Shown in pieces: positions 41,701-53,700 of a stretch of DNA of 64,000 nt. Position 1 is the stretch's first letter, and the number at the start of each line of letters is the position of its first letter. The stretch lies in NCBI GenBank assembly GCA_012845835.1, contig JABAKD010000014.1, positions 3,087,710 to 3,151,709 on the forward strand, written 5' to 3'. A model generated the notes under the pieces. It made no database searches, was not told where the DNA came from, and saw only the letters and a program-made list of their open reading frames with translations. Position numbers and translations under genes: made by a program. This DNA is from Undaria pinnatifida. Taxonomy: Eukaryota > Sar > Phaeophyceae > Laminariales > Alariaceae.

Positions 41701-44700
41701 CGGGCGCACCTAAAAAGCAGGGCGTTCCACGGGTCGGATTATGTTTCGCGTGTTGGGTCTGGTCAGAGTGACGCGACCCGATCCGTGGCATCTGAAAAAT
41801 TACTGACCCGACCCGACCCGACCCGACCCGACCCGACCCGACCCGACCCGACCCGACCCGACCCGACCCGACCCGACCCGACCCGACCCGACCCGACCCG
41901 ACCCGACCCGACCCGACCCGACCCGACCCGACCCGACCCGACCCGACCCGACCCGACCCGACCCGACCCGACCCGACCCGACCCGACCCAACCCAACCCA
42001 ACCCAACCCAACCCAACCCAACCCAACCCAACCCAACCCAACCCAACCACCCGACCAGTGAGATATCGAACATCTTGATCCGACCTAACTCGACCCGTGG
42101 GTTTTTGACAACCTCCTGACCCGACCCGCTGGCCGGGTCACGACCCGTGAAAAGTCCTGCTAAAAAAAGCATTAGCGTGCTCACTTGAGGGGCTCAATAC
42201 CCCTCCCAAAAAATCTGAGTTTGGGTGCATGTTAGGGTGGTAAGGTGGGCAATTAAACAAACTAGGAGAGCGCTCACTTGGGGAGCTCTATGGCCTCACC
42301 CAATGTACCCGATGTACTTCGGGCGGTACTGTAGAGGGTGCACGTAAATGTTCTGAGTGTCCTCAGTTTCGAGGAGCTCTTATGATGCCTCGGACCAAAA
42401 AAAAAAACAGTGGTGGGGGGGGGGGGTCACTTATTTGTCCATTTTTGTTGGCAGTGGCTCAGGGTCACTCACGCGAGCGACCCCCCTCTTCCTTTGCCCG
42501 CTTGGTGCTGTTTTTTTTTTTTGCGATATGAAAAAAAACCCGCGCGGGAATGGTTAGCTATGCTGCACCAGGCAAGAACGCCGAAAGCCGTTTTGTCGGC
42601 GAGGTACAGGGTCTCTCGTGCGAGTGGCTCAAGCGTGGTGGTGAAAAATGGAGGTGCCTACCCTTACCGTGTGTAGCCTTGGTCTCAATGTCTCACCCAA
42701 GAACTGACTCCTGGATGCATTTTATTTTTTTTGCAAAGGTCGTCACGTGAGAAGCTCTATATTTCACCCAAAAAATGACCTTTGGACGCATCGACGGGTG
42801 CATGCAAGCTTGCCGAGGGTCAGTCCGTGGGGAGCTCTGTACCCTGACCCAACATCGGACTTGGGACACTAAAAATCGACTTGAATCAGAGGACGGTACC
42901 GGTGGTTTGATTCAGAAACAATTGCAACCAACGGAGTAGTTACAGTAGTAACGCGGACTCACGCTTCATAAAACTAGAAAAATCCCCGGACAAGTCATGG
43001 TGGTTGGGGCGTCGTCCTATTGTCCGTGGAGTGTAATTGCCCAATTTTAGATGTTTTGGCTTTTTTTGCCCTTTTTACTTACCTGTCAAGGGCAATGTGT
43101 TTTTAGCGGGTGCTTGACTGAAACAAAATCGCCGCCGCCTTTTTTATTCACTAGGAGCAGAGGTGACCCTAATTTTGCTGAAAGTCTTCGCTTGAGCAGC
43201 TCTGTACGTTACGTCATCCAATAACTGACTTCTGGATGCATGCTGTTAATACGGCAGCTGGTGCATCTACATTTTATAAGGGCCATCGCTTGAGAAGCTC
43301 CATGCCTCAGCTAATAACTAACATTGGACGCGTAGTACGGACGCCTCGGTACGGGGTTTCGTCCCTTTTTAAGGGCCTTTCCTTGCAGTGGCCCGGGGTG
43401 AACCCCCTGTTCCTTCGCAGTCTTAACGCCTTTACAGCTGGAAACCCGTTTTGGGGACAAAATTACTTGGAATTAGTATCGGGAGGGGTTTTAGGGCTCT
43501 GAAGGGGTAAAGCTTCCGTGCTGTTTAATGTTTTGCGATGTGAATTTGGGATGGAATCTGGCTAGCTTATCTTCGCCAAGAAATTCACGTGAAGTCTTTT
43601 TTGTCGGTGAGGTACAGAGTCTCTCGTGCGAGTGGCTCAAACCCGGCGGTGAAAAATGGTGTATATCATAACATCATCATAACACCGTCGTAACATCCCC
43701 CCCAGTAATACCGTAGCCTTGGTCTCCGGTCTTAGGGTTAGGTGCACCTCTTCGGCCATCCAAGGGTCCTCACTAGAAGAGCTCTATGCCTAACTCAGAG
43801 AAATGACTATGGACACGTGCTACAGCAGTACGACAACGGGTGCTTCTAAGGGTTTATGAGGGTATGGACACGTGCTACAGTACGACAATGGGTGCTTCTA
43901 AGTTGTATGAGGGTCACCCCGTGAGAAGCTCTATGCCTCACCGCCAAAACGACGTCCTTCGAGTCATTCCACGGTGGGGGTTGCACGTTTTGGGCAAAAA
44001 CGATTCTGGCCGGTTGAGCTCCTCAAAGGGGGAAACTATTTTCTACTGGTTAGTCTGATACGTTTACCGATCATACTGGTGTTTTTATAAAAGTATGTGA
44101 AGGACGTCAGCCGTGAGTTCGACGAATTTCGGGTCGACACTCATCTTTGCAAGCTGCGATGTTGGTACTTGCAATATACTATGTGGGTGAGTTTTTTCTC
44201 AATGGGAGGGGTCCTATTCTTTTGTTTAAGAAAATATATATATTGATTTATACAGCTATATTTTGTTTTTCTCCACTATAACGGTATTTGTTTCGGGACT
44301 AGCGAATGGAAAAGATTAGTCGGATTGCGCGAACGAAGGCCCTCGGAAGTCGTGTTTCGGGTGAGATGTTGAGCTCATGTTAGGAGCTCAGAAAATTCGT
44401 AGAATCTGCTGCGCCCTTCGCGCGGGACGGCTGTAATTTTTTCTGCGGTTCCTGTCACTTGAAGGCCTCTTATCTATACCAACACCAACAAAAATGTATT
44501 TTGGGAAAGTTTTAAAGGGCACCTTCATGAGCAATCTCACGGCCTAGGTATACAATTTGAGTGATGTTGTAAAAGATAACTGGCATCCCTACGATGTTGG
44601 GTACCAGTAGTGTGTTAGTTTAGTTGAATAATTCCGTCGGTATCCCAACGGTTTTGAGGTACAAGGTGGTTTGTTAGTCTAATGGAACAATTCCGTCGGT

Positions 44701-47700
44701 ATCCCAACGATGTTCGGCTCGGTACGAGTAGTTTGTTAGTCTGATTGAACACTTCCGTCGGTATCCCGACGACGTTGGGTACCATTCGTTTGTTAGTCTA
44801 ATTGAACACTTGCGTCAGTTTCCCAACGATGTTGGGTACCAGTAGTTCGTTAGTCTAATTGAACAATTCCGTCAGTATTCCGGCGACGCTGGTTGCCAAT
44901 AGCGTGTTAGTCGAATTGAACAAATCCGTCGATATCCCAGCGATGTTGAGTACCAGTAGTTCGTTAGTATAGTTGAACATGTCCGTCGTGTTGGGTACTA
45001 GTATTTTTTTTGTTTAATTGAACAACTCTGTCGGTATCCCGACGATGTTGGGTACCTGTAGTTTGCTGATCTAGTTGAACAATTCCGTCGGTATCCCAAC
45101 GATGTTCGGTACCACTAGTTTGTTACTCTACTTGAACAATTTCGTCGGTATCCCAACGATGTTGGGTACCAGTAGTTTGATACTCTAATTGATAGAGCTG
45201 TGAGTTGGCAGGATTTTACGACTAAAAAATAACGGATAGGTGCCTTTAGCTAACTAAGTAACTTTAGTCCGCAAGTCGGCTGGCGACACTAGCTGATGTT
45301 TAGCCGACTTTCCGACTTAAGTCAGGAGAGCTAAGCGAGCCTAATCAGCCCCCCCTGGCCGAGGCCCCCCCAAAAAAAAACAAAGAGCACTCCGCATTGA
45401 ACAATCATTCCGACGAGTATGGAAACCCAGTAAGTCGGATAGTCGGCACCTCTGGAAAACAACTACTTGTAACTATTAGTCCGACTAATAACTAGTTGGT
45501 GACTCAAGTCGTGCCGACTCACAGCTCTAACTAACACGCTATTGGTAACCAATGTCGCCGGAATACTGACGGAATTGTTCAATTAGACTAACAAACTACT
45601 GGTACCCAACATCGTTGGGAAACCGACAGAAGTGTTCAATTAGACCAACAAACTAATGGTACCACTGATTGAACGATTTCGTCAGTATCTCCATGTTGGG
45701 TACCTGTGGTTTGTTAGACTAGTTTGATATTTCCGTCGGCCAGAAATAGTTTCGCCATATACTGATACAATACCCCTAATGTAGCACATGTCTCTGTCGC
45801 GATTGCTATCACCAATCGTCGAGCATCTGAATTTTTCTGCTGTGCCCCCGTTTCCCGTTCCCAGACGGCCTCTTTAAGTTCGTTACCTCCCTTACGGCGG
45901 CATCCGGACACCTCGCCCCCGAGGGCTACGCTGGGTCTCTCCTTGGGGAGTACAACCGCCGCTTCCAATTGGCTGACGCCCTCGAGCAAGCCGAAGCGCT
46001 TGCGGCGGTGCCGGCGGCAGCGGCGGCGGCGGCCTCGGCATCGCCCGGTTGGAGGGGTGGTAGCGCGAGTGGTGTAACGGCAGCGATCGGCCCAAACGGC
46101 ACCACCAGTGGCGCAATTGGCCCGAAGGGCACAGGCGGGGTAACCAGCGCAAGCGGCGCAACCGGACCAAACGGCACAAACGACGTAGCGGGCGAAAAGG
46201 CTCCGCCGCCTCCGAGCCTTGGAGTCGAGCGGACAGAGTACCTGGTGGGGCTTCTGCGCGCCCTACCCGTATCGGAGGAGGGGGTTTCCTCGCTTGAGGA
46301 GGCGGCATCTGCTGCGGCCAAAGTGGAAGCATCCGCGGGAGCCCTGGCGTCAGCCCTGGAATTGGGAGGCCGAGAAGAAAGGGGGAGTGGGGATGGGGGG
46401 GGGGCGGGGGTCGCCCCTCGAGACCCTGATGAGTTGGACGATTTGGTGAAGACTGTCCAGGCTGTGCTTGGAGGCCCGGACGAGCAGGGGGGGCTAGGGG
46501 AAGGGTTTGTGGAGGCGTGTTTGTCGGTGCTCGGCTGGGCGCCGCAGGTAAGGGGTGGCGCTTTTTCTTTTGTGCGGCGTGTTTTGTGACCACAGAGCTG
46601 GTAAATCTCTCTACTGTAGGATGATGAAATGACCAGCACGGACTCTGGTGGTGCTGGTTGCATCGATGGTTGGAGGCAACTCCTTTGACATTTTGGGGGT
46701 CCATGTACCGCAACCAAAACAACGGCGAATGCGGCCTTGTCGAAAGCGTCTAGGTACAGAGCGTGTGGCAGTACGAGGTCCCGGCGTACTGCGCGTGCGT
46801 CGTACGCACCCCTCTACGTTGAGCATCGGACGCATCATCAGCTTATTTTTTTGTTTTTTCTAATGATCGCTTTTCCTCAGCTCAAAGCCGTAAGAGGTTT
46901 TGTTTACCCCTAGCGACCTTCTGGACAAGCCGTGATCTCACAGGCAGGCGTTCTCCCTTCTCCCTTCTCCCACCCTGGTAGGTATACGAAATTCATTTTT
47001 ATCGCGCGTAGGTGTCAGCATTTTCGCTGTTCAGATTTTTGTGCTACTGTAGTCGATTTTCATCGAATTTTCATCATATGATATACCCCTTTGGCCCGGC
47101 CTGCGTCATGTGGCCGATGCTGTGTTCAAGTATCTTTTTTCGGCGCTTTTTTCCATCAAGAGTCTCAAGGGGCTTGCATGTGAAGAACTCACAGACGCAC
47201 GCACGTCTTCCATAGGCTGAAAGGCGGGAGGCGCAGGGGACGCGCGCCCCAGGGAGGTATGCTTCTCGATACTTACATGCGTGCCAGCAACGGCAGCAGC
47301 AGATGTAGCTGCAGCAGGATTGAGCCGGCGCGCCACGCCGGTGTCTTTGCAGAAAACACCTTATATATATACCCTGGTATACTTTTAGGTTCATGTTACA
47401 AGTAGCAGAGTTCCCCCCCACACCCCACACACTTCACCAAACACCCCGCCACGATCGCCTTTTTCCTCCACTCCTTGTCTCCGCCCGGTGGTACGCTTCT
47501 ACTGCTATAGGCCGTGATCGAAGCTGTTTTGGAGGATCGATTGCCTCCCCGGGTTGCCGGGCTCAACCGAGGCTTGCGTCGGGCATGGCAGGTACGGTAT
47601 AAGTTTTTTAACAGACCGCAGCTTGACCGCTTGAATGCCCGCCTTGACTGACCGCCCCCCAACAATCACGGTAGTGAAATCGCGTCGGGCGTGGCGGGTA

Positions 47701-50700
47701 AGGACCAAACATGCTAGGGAACCTCGATTTGACCCCTTGACTGTCCACCTTGACTGATCGCCCCTTCACTGAAAAAGTATAATGCGTCGGGCGTGGCGTG
47801 TAAGGGACAAGCATGCCAAGGGACCGCGGTTTGACCCCTTGACTGACCGACAGGCCGCCCCCCAACACTAAAGCTAGTGTATTGCGTCGGGCGTGGCGGG
47901 TAAGGAACACGTATGCCAGGCGACCGCGGTTTGATCCCTTTACTGACCGCCCCCTACCCTAAAACTAGTACTATTATATTACGTCGGTTCTAAACGCTGC
48001 TTGACCACTTGACTGACCGCCCCTACTCTAAAAATAGTAGATTGCGTCGGATCTGGACGCGATTTGACCCTTTGACTGACCTCTCCCGTACACTAAAATT
48101 AGTATATTGCATAGGGCGTAACGGGATAAGGACAGATTTTTTATACATATATATATGTAAGTACGTCAGCTGTGAGTTCGATCGAGTTAAGGGTCGATAC
48201 TCATATTTGTCAGCTGCGTGATACTCCGGTCCTGCAGACCCCTTGACCGACCGCCTTCCTTCTCAGTAAACCTATGTAATCGCAACCGAATGCGAGGTTT
48301 TATAGTTTCGATCTAATGCGAGTTTCTGATTTTTATCGCGCCGAATGATGGGTACCCCTTTCGAGATCGCGGTTTCGACCACCGCCCGCCGATCACCAGC
48401 GCACACAAGTTGACGACAGTTACAAATGTCCTGCTGCGTGAGGTATACTCTTATGTACAGTGTTGTTCGGAGACCGCGGCCTGACCCCTTCACCTGACCG
48501 TCCCCCTACACTGAAAACTAATATCTTTTGTGTTAGGAGACCGCGGTTTGACCGGTTTGACGCTTTGACTGACCGCCCCCGTATAATGAAATATGTTGCG
48601 AGCTACGAGGAGACCGCGGTTTGACCGGTTTGACGCTTTGACTGACCGCCCCCGTGTAATGAAATATGTTGCAAGCCACGAGGAGACCACGGTTTGACCG
48701 TTTGACTGACCGCCCCGCTACACTAATACTATTATTTTATTATGTTAAGAGGAGACCGCGGTCTGACCTTTTGACTGACCGCCCCTCTGTAATGAAGATA
48801 GTTACGAGCTAGGAGACCGCGGTTTCATCCCTTGACTGACCGCCCCGCTACACCAAAACTAGTATTATAATATGTTTTAGGAGACCGCGGTTTGACCCTT
48901 TGACTGACCACCCCCCCTAAACTAATACTATTATTAATAGTGTAATAAATGTGGCAAGACCGAGGTTTGACTGCTTTGACCGATTTGACTGACCGCCCCC
49001 CTACAATGAAATTAGTTGCGAGCGAGGAGACCGCGGCTTCATCCATGGACTGGCCGACCCGCTACGCTAAAACTATATAAAATAGTTCCGAGTGCATGCG
49101 AGTTTCTTATTTTGCAACAGGGGCCCTTTCGAGATGGTCCAATGCGAAGCTAGCTGCGAGCAAGGTTCTTCGACCGCCGACCGGGGTTTTTCTACGAACA
49201 ATCTATCCAAATTCTCTAAAATCAACCAACGTGGACAAGTCAGACGACGGCAGTTTCAAATTTCCTGCTGCTCGAAATGTGTCGCCTTTGTAGACTGCAC
49301 CCACGTTTATGGAGATAAAAGTGCGTGAAAAATTGCGTTAAACTGCTTTCCAGTTGTGCCGCAAAGGATAAGGATGCTCATCATTACGCAGGGGTGTTCG
49401 ACAGTTTTATGTTTTTTGTTTTACAACTTTTTTTTTTTTTTTTTTTATCCTCCGGCGGATGGGGAAAAATAAAGCTTTAGCTCACCACACTTCCACGTAT
49501 TTTCATACGCGTCGTGTGTTGATTTAACTCAGCTGCTTTCGCAGCCCAACGCTAGCTGGCGCACCCTTCGGGTCCCATTACAACTTTCGTTCTTGTCTTT
49601 TCTTACGGACCCCTGTGCGATAACTCCGATACGATGACTCCGATACCTGTGCGGAAATCGATATCGAATGGTTTGGTTCTGGTATTTTTACGCCCGCCCC
49701 CCCTCCGTGCAAAACACTCCGATCCGGGCGGTATTGAGTACAAAATGACATCGGGTTCACTGATACTACGGTGCCGCTGTACATATACAGGATCCGCGTG
49801 CGTTTCTTATACCTTGTGTAGACGTGCGCGCCGCCACCGTGCCATACATGCAGCCATGGAGCCTCGATGATAAATACCGCAACGTAAAAGCAATCCGGCA
49901 AGCCCTTGCAGCTCAATATGTGTCCCGGAGCCACTCGCTTTAGCGCGCAACCTCACCACCGAACTGGGGTTTCCCGAAGTTTTCGCACCCCTGTTCGATA
50001 CCTCCGATACCTGCGCGGAAGTCGAATTAATCATGCCGTTCTTACGTTTGTCGGCACCCCTGTGCGTTTACTCCGATATGTGCGATGACTCGCTCGCATC
50101 CTTACGGTAATATGTTTTTTTTTAAAGCGCTCGGCGGCTCGTTCTTTGCTTCTGTTGCTGCTGCTGTTGTTCTTGTTGTTCTTGTTCTTGTTCTTGTTCT
50201 TGTTCTTGTTCTTGTTCTTGTTCTTGTTCTTGTTCTTGTGCTTGTTCTTGTTCTTGTTCTTGTTGTTCTTGTTGTTCTTGTTGTTGATGCTGTTGTTGTT
50301 GTTGTTGCTGCTGTTGCTGTTGCTGTTGTTGTTGATTCTGTTGCTGCTGTTTTGGTTGTTTCAGGGCAAGAAAGGGGACTTGGACAAGCCGTATCGAATC
50401 GACAAGGGTCTCGCCGCCGCGGAGGCGAAACGGCTGATCGCGATGGAGAAGCGGCAGGAGAATGATGCCTACTTGCTCTCTAGGGAGTACGACGATGACT
50501 ACGACGACCAGGTTTGTTGCTGTTGGAAGTGGGAGTTAGGGAGGGTGGAGGGGGTACTCATGTGTTGATTGCCTTAGTCGGTTGACCATTGACCACGCAC
50601 CCCTTTTGAGAGGGAGCACCGTTGCTACTCCTAATAGACACCTCCAACATTTGGGCGCTCAGTATGTTCTTCCACATATTACGCAAAAACTTGTTGCTTG

Positions 50701-53700
50701 TCGTATCTCCTTCCTGTTTGGCCGAATTTGGCCACCGTCCATCTCCTAGGGTGGCGATCGTTTTCTCGGTACTACCAATCTTCTCCATATCACACCCTTT
50801 CTATTTTCCTCGTCTCCTCTAACAAGTTCCGTTCTTCCTCGTACACTGCACACTCACCCAATTTGTGGGTTCTACTGTAGTCTGCGTTGCCATGAGGGCA
50901 CCTCTGTGTGACTTCTTCCTCCTCCGCCCGGCTACTGGTATACCTCGTTCTTCCTTCTGGCAGGCCCAGAACCCCTACACGAAACGCGGTTCCAGAGTTT
51001 TCGCGTAGTCCATTGGGCCGTGCAAATACGTTTTCGTTCTTATCTACTCTCTTCACCCCCCCTTTATATCTCTAAAGGTTCTTCGTCGTTCACCTTTTTT
51101 CTTTCCTCTAGCCTTTCCCTTGCTTCTATCCTTTCTGGTACTTGTGTCATTTACTCCCCGAACTTGTCTGTGGACAGTATTTCTTCTTGGTTTCCTCCTA
51201 GATCCTTCCAAGCTTTGCCGACTACGTTACCCCACCTTATTCCAGCTCGCCCTTTTGTTGCTTTCTCTCATACCTGGTATTACAGCCTTATCAATTGTTA
51301 CCGGCAACCATTTTTTTTGGCGTGTTCCTTGCTTCATACCGCTAGTTCAACTTTCTCACGTCTCTATTTGTTTTTGGTTGTTACAGTCCCAGTTCTGCTC
51401 TTAGTACTGTGTTTTTCGTCGTATCTGAGCAATCTAGTACCTTTTGGGCTGCTGTCATCTGTGCTGTTCCCACTTGTTTTACGAAGTTTCGCGTTCCCTT
51501 CCCATACCACTCCTGCAATACTCTAGCTCTGGTACAACCACATTCACCAGAATACACACTTTTATCCTAGTGTCAAGGTGCGGGGGCGAGGGGGGCGGGT
51601 GGCTAGGGTTAGACCTCCTCTGCGGTCCTAAAACTGCAGCACTAAATGGCAAGCCACACGTTATGCTTAGGGGTTTAGTATTCGAGGGTGAAAAGCGTTG
51701 TCGGACGAACCAACCCCAATAGACCACACCTCCTTTTTGGATTGGCCAAACCCAATAGACCACACCTCCATTTTGATTGGCCAACCCCAATAGACCACGC
51801 GTCCACGTAGATTGGCCAACCCCAATAGACCACACCTCCGTCTTGATTGGCCAACCCCAATAGACCCCACCTCCATTTTGATTGGCCAAACCTAATCCCA
51901 CCGCACACCCTAATCTCAACCCCTATCATTTTGGGGCTTGGTTGGGCTTGGGCTTCTGGTTGGATCGGGATCTGCTCCCACCTGGGGGCCATGTGCGCGT
52001 AGCGCGAACGGTAATCGTGTGGCTTGCAACTATGCCTGAGAACTATGGTAATCGGGTCCCACGATGTTCACAAAAAACAGTATAATCCATTTTTTCTCTG
52101 GCTATGTTTGATCGTGATTACTATGCTCCTCTGTACTAGTGCGGCAGCTCTACGGTTGGGGGGTTGAGGGGAGGGTTTGGGGGGGTGGGGGGGTGGTGAT
52201 GGTGGTGGTGGTGGTGGTGGTGGCGGTGGTGGTGTAGTTGTGTCATGCCGTAGTGCTGTAGACCGTAGACCCCTCGCATCTGTACGATGCTGGGACGGAG
52301 CACGTCGGGTTTTCACCGACCAGGCAGATGTGGTGGGAGGGGGGGGGGTGTTTGGTGTTGATTTTGATGTTGGTAGTGCTGGTATTGGTGGTGTTAATGT
52401 TGGTGTCTATTGGTACTGGTGGTGATGTTTTTGGTGGTGGTGGTGGTGGTGGTGGTGGTGGTGGTGGTGGTGGGGTTGGTGGTGGTGTTGGTGATGATGG
52501 CGTTGGTGGTGGCGGTGGCGTTGGCGGTGGTGGTGTTGGTGGTGTTGGTGATGGTGGCTTTGGCTGTGATGGTGTGTGGGTGGTGTTGGTGGTGGTGTGG
52601 GTGGTATTCGTGGTGGTGGTGGTGACCACCCCCACCCCTACCCCCACCCCTACCCCCCACTCCTATTTTTGAAGTATGACGGTCGGAAGGTCGATGTTGG
52701 AGGCCTTGGTGGCCTTTCGGAAGATCTGCCCCCGCCCACCCTCATCCCCACCCCCACCCCTACCTCCATCCCCACCTCGGCATTATTTTTAATACGTTTT
52801 TTTTTAGTGCGTGCGACGGTCGGGAAGTCGATGTCAAGCCCCTGCCCACACCCTCACCCCCCCCCACCACAGCCGCCCCGCTTTTTTGTTTTTTAGTATG
52901 ACGGTCGGGAGGTCGATGTGGGCGGCCATGGTGGCATTTCTGAAGACCTGGAGACGGTTAAGAGGGTGAACCGACTGGTACGGCAGGCGGAGGAAGAGGA
53001 CGCGTGGTGGGACAGCAACAAGAACACAAACCTCAGGTGCCGTTTCGCGTTTTTTTGAGACGGTACACCTTTTTGCTGTTACTGTTTTACCGTTATTACA
53101 CACGCTTGCCGTCACGCGTGTCCGTACATTTTTTCCCGTTATCTTCTCGTGTCTCGGTTCGAGAAAAGGTGGACCTAGATGGTGGCCTCCCCCCCACCCC
53201 GACCCCCACCCCCACCCCCATCCCGGCATTGTAGGGATGCGAGGGTCTTTAGCTATAGGAGGGCGGCCATGCATGACAATAAGTACATCACCCCCCGCCC
53301 CCCGCCCCCCTATCCCCCCATTCCTTCACCGTGCACGCCTCAGGCATGCTCCTCGGGGTGGGTCGAAATGGCGCGCTAGGGGTGAGAACGACGAAAATGA
53401 AGACTCAGAAGGGGAAGGCTCTGAAAACGTTGGTGGTGGTGGTGGCGGTGTTGATGGCAGTGGTGGCAGTGGTAGCGGGAGGGGACGAGGCGGTCCAACC
53501 CCGGGGGGGAGGGGGGGAGGTCGCGGAGGTGGGGGAAGAGATGGTGGTGGTGGTGGTGGTAGGGGAGGAGGCAGGGGAAGAGGAAGAGGTAGGGGGGGGC
53601 GGGACGGTGGGGAGGCGGGGGGTCGGGGGGGGGATGGGGGTCGAGGGGGGAGGGGCGGAGGCGGGGGGGCGGGAGGAGGCGGGGGGAAGGATGCGGAGAA

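Noticed and set aside
41806-42050. Interstitial telomere
   Set aside because: The unit is ACCCG/CGGGT, not TTAGGG-type, and the array sits within an element with inverted ends and target duplications.
41402-42184. 260-codon minus-strand frame with SGRVG repeats
   Set aside because: It is the translation of the ACCCG array and flanks.
45892-46722. Two minus-strand frames of about 270 codons
   Set aside because: They are antisense shadows of the GC-rich ASCC2 exon 45865-46547, which has clear family motifs on the plus strand.
51020-51526. 168-codon plus-strand Ser/Leu/Phe-rich frame
   Set aside because: The opposite strand carries the LINE relic. This frame is its antisense.
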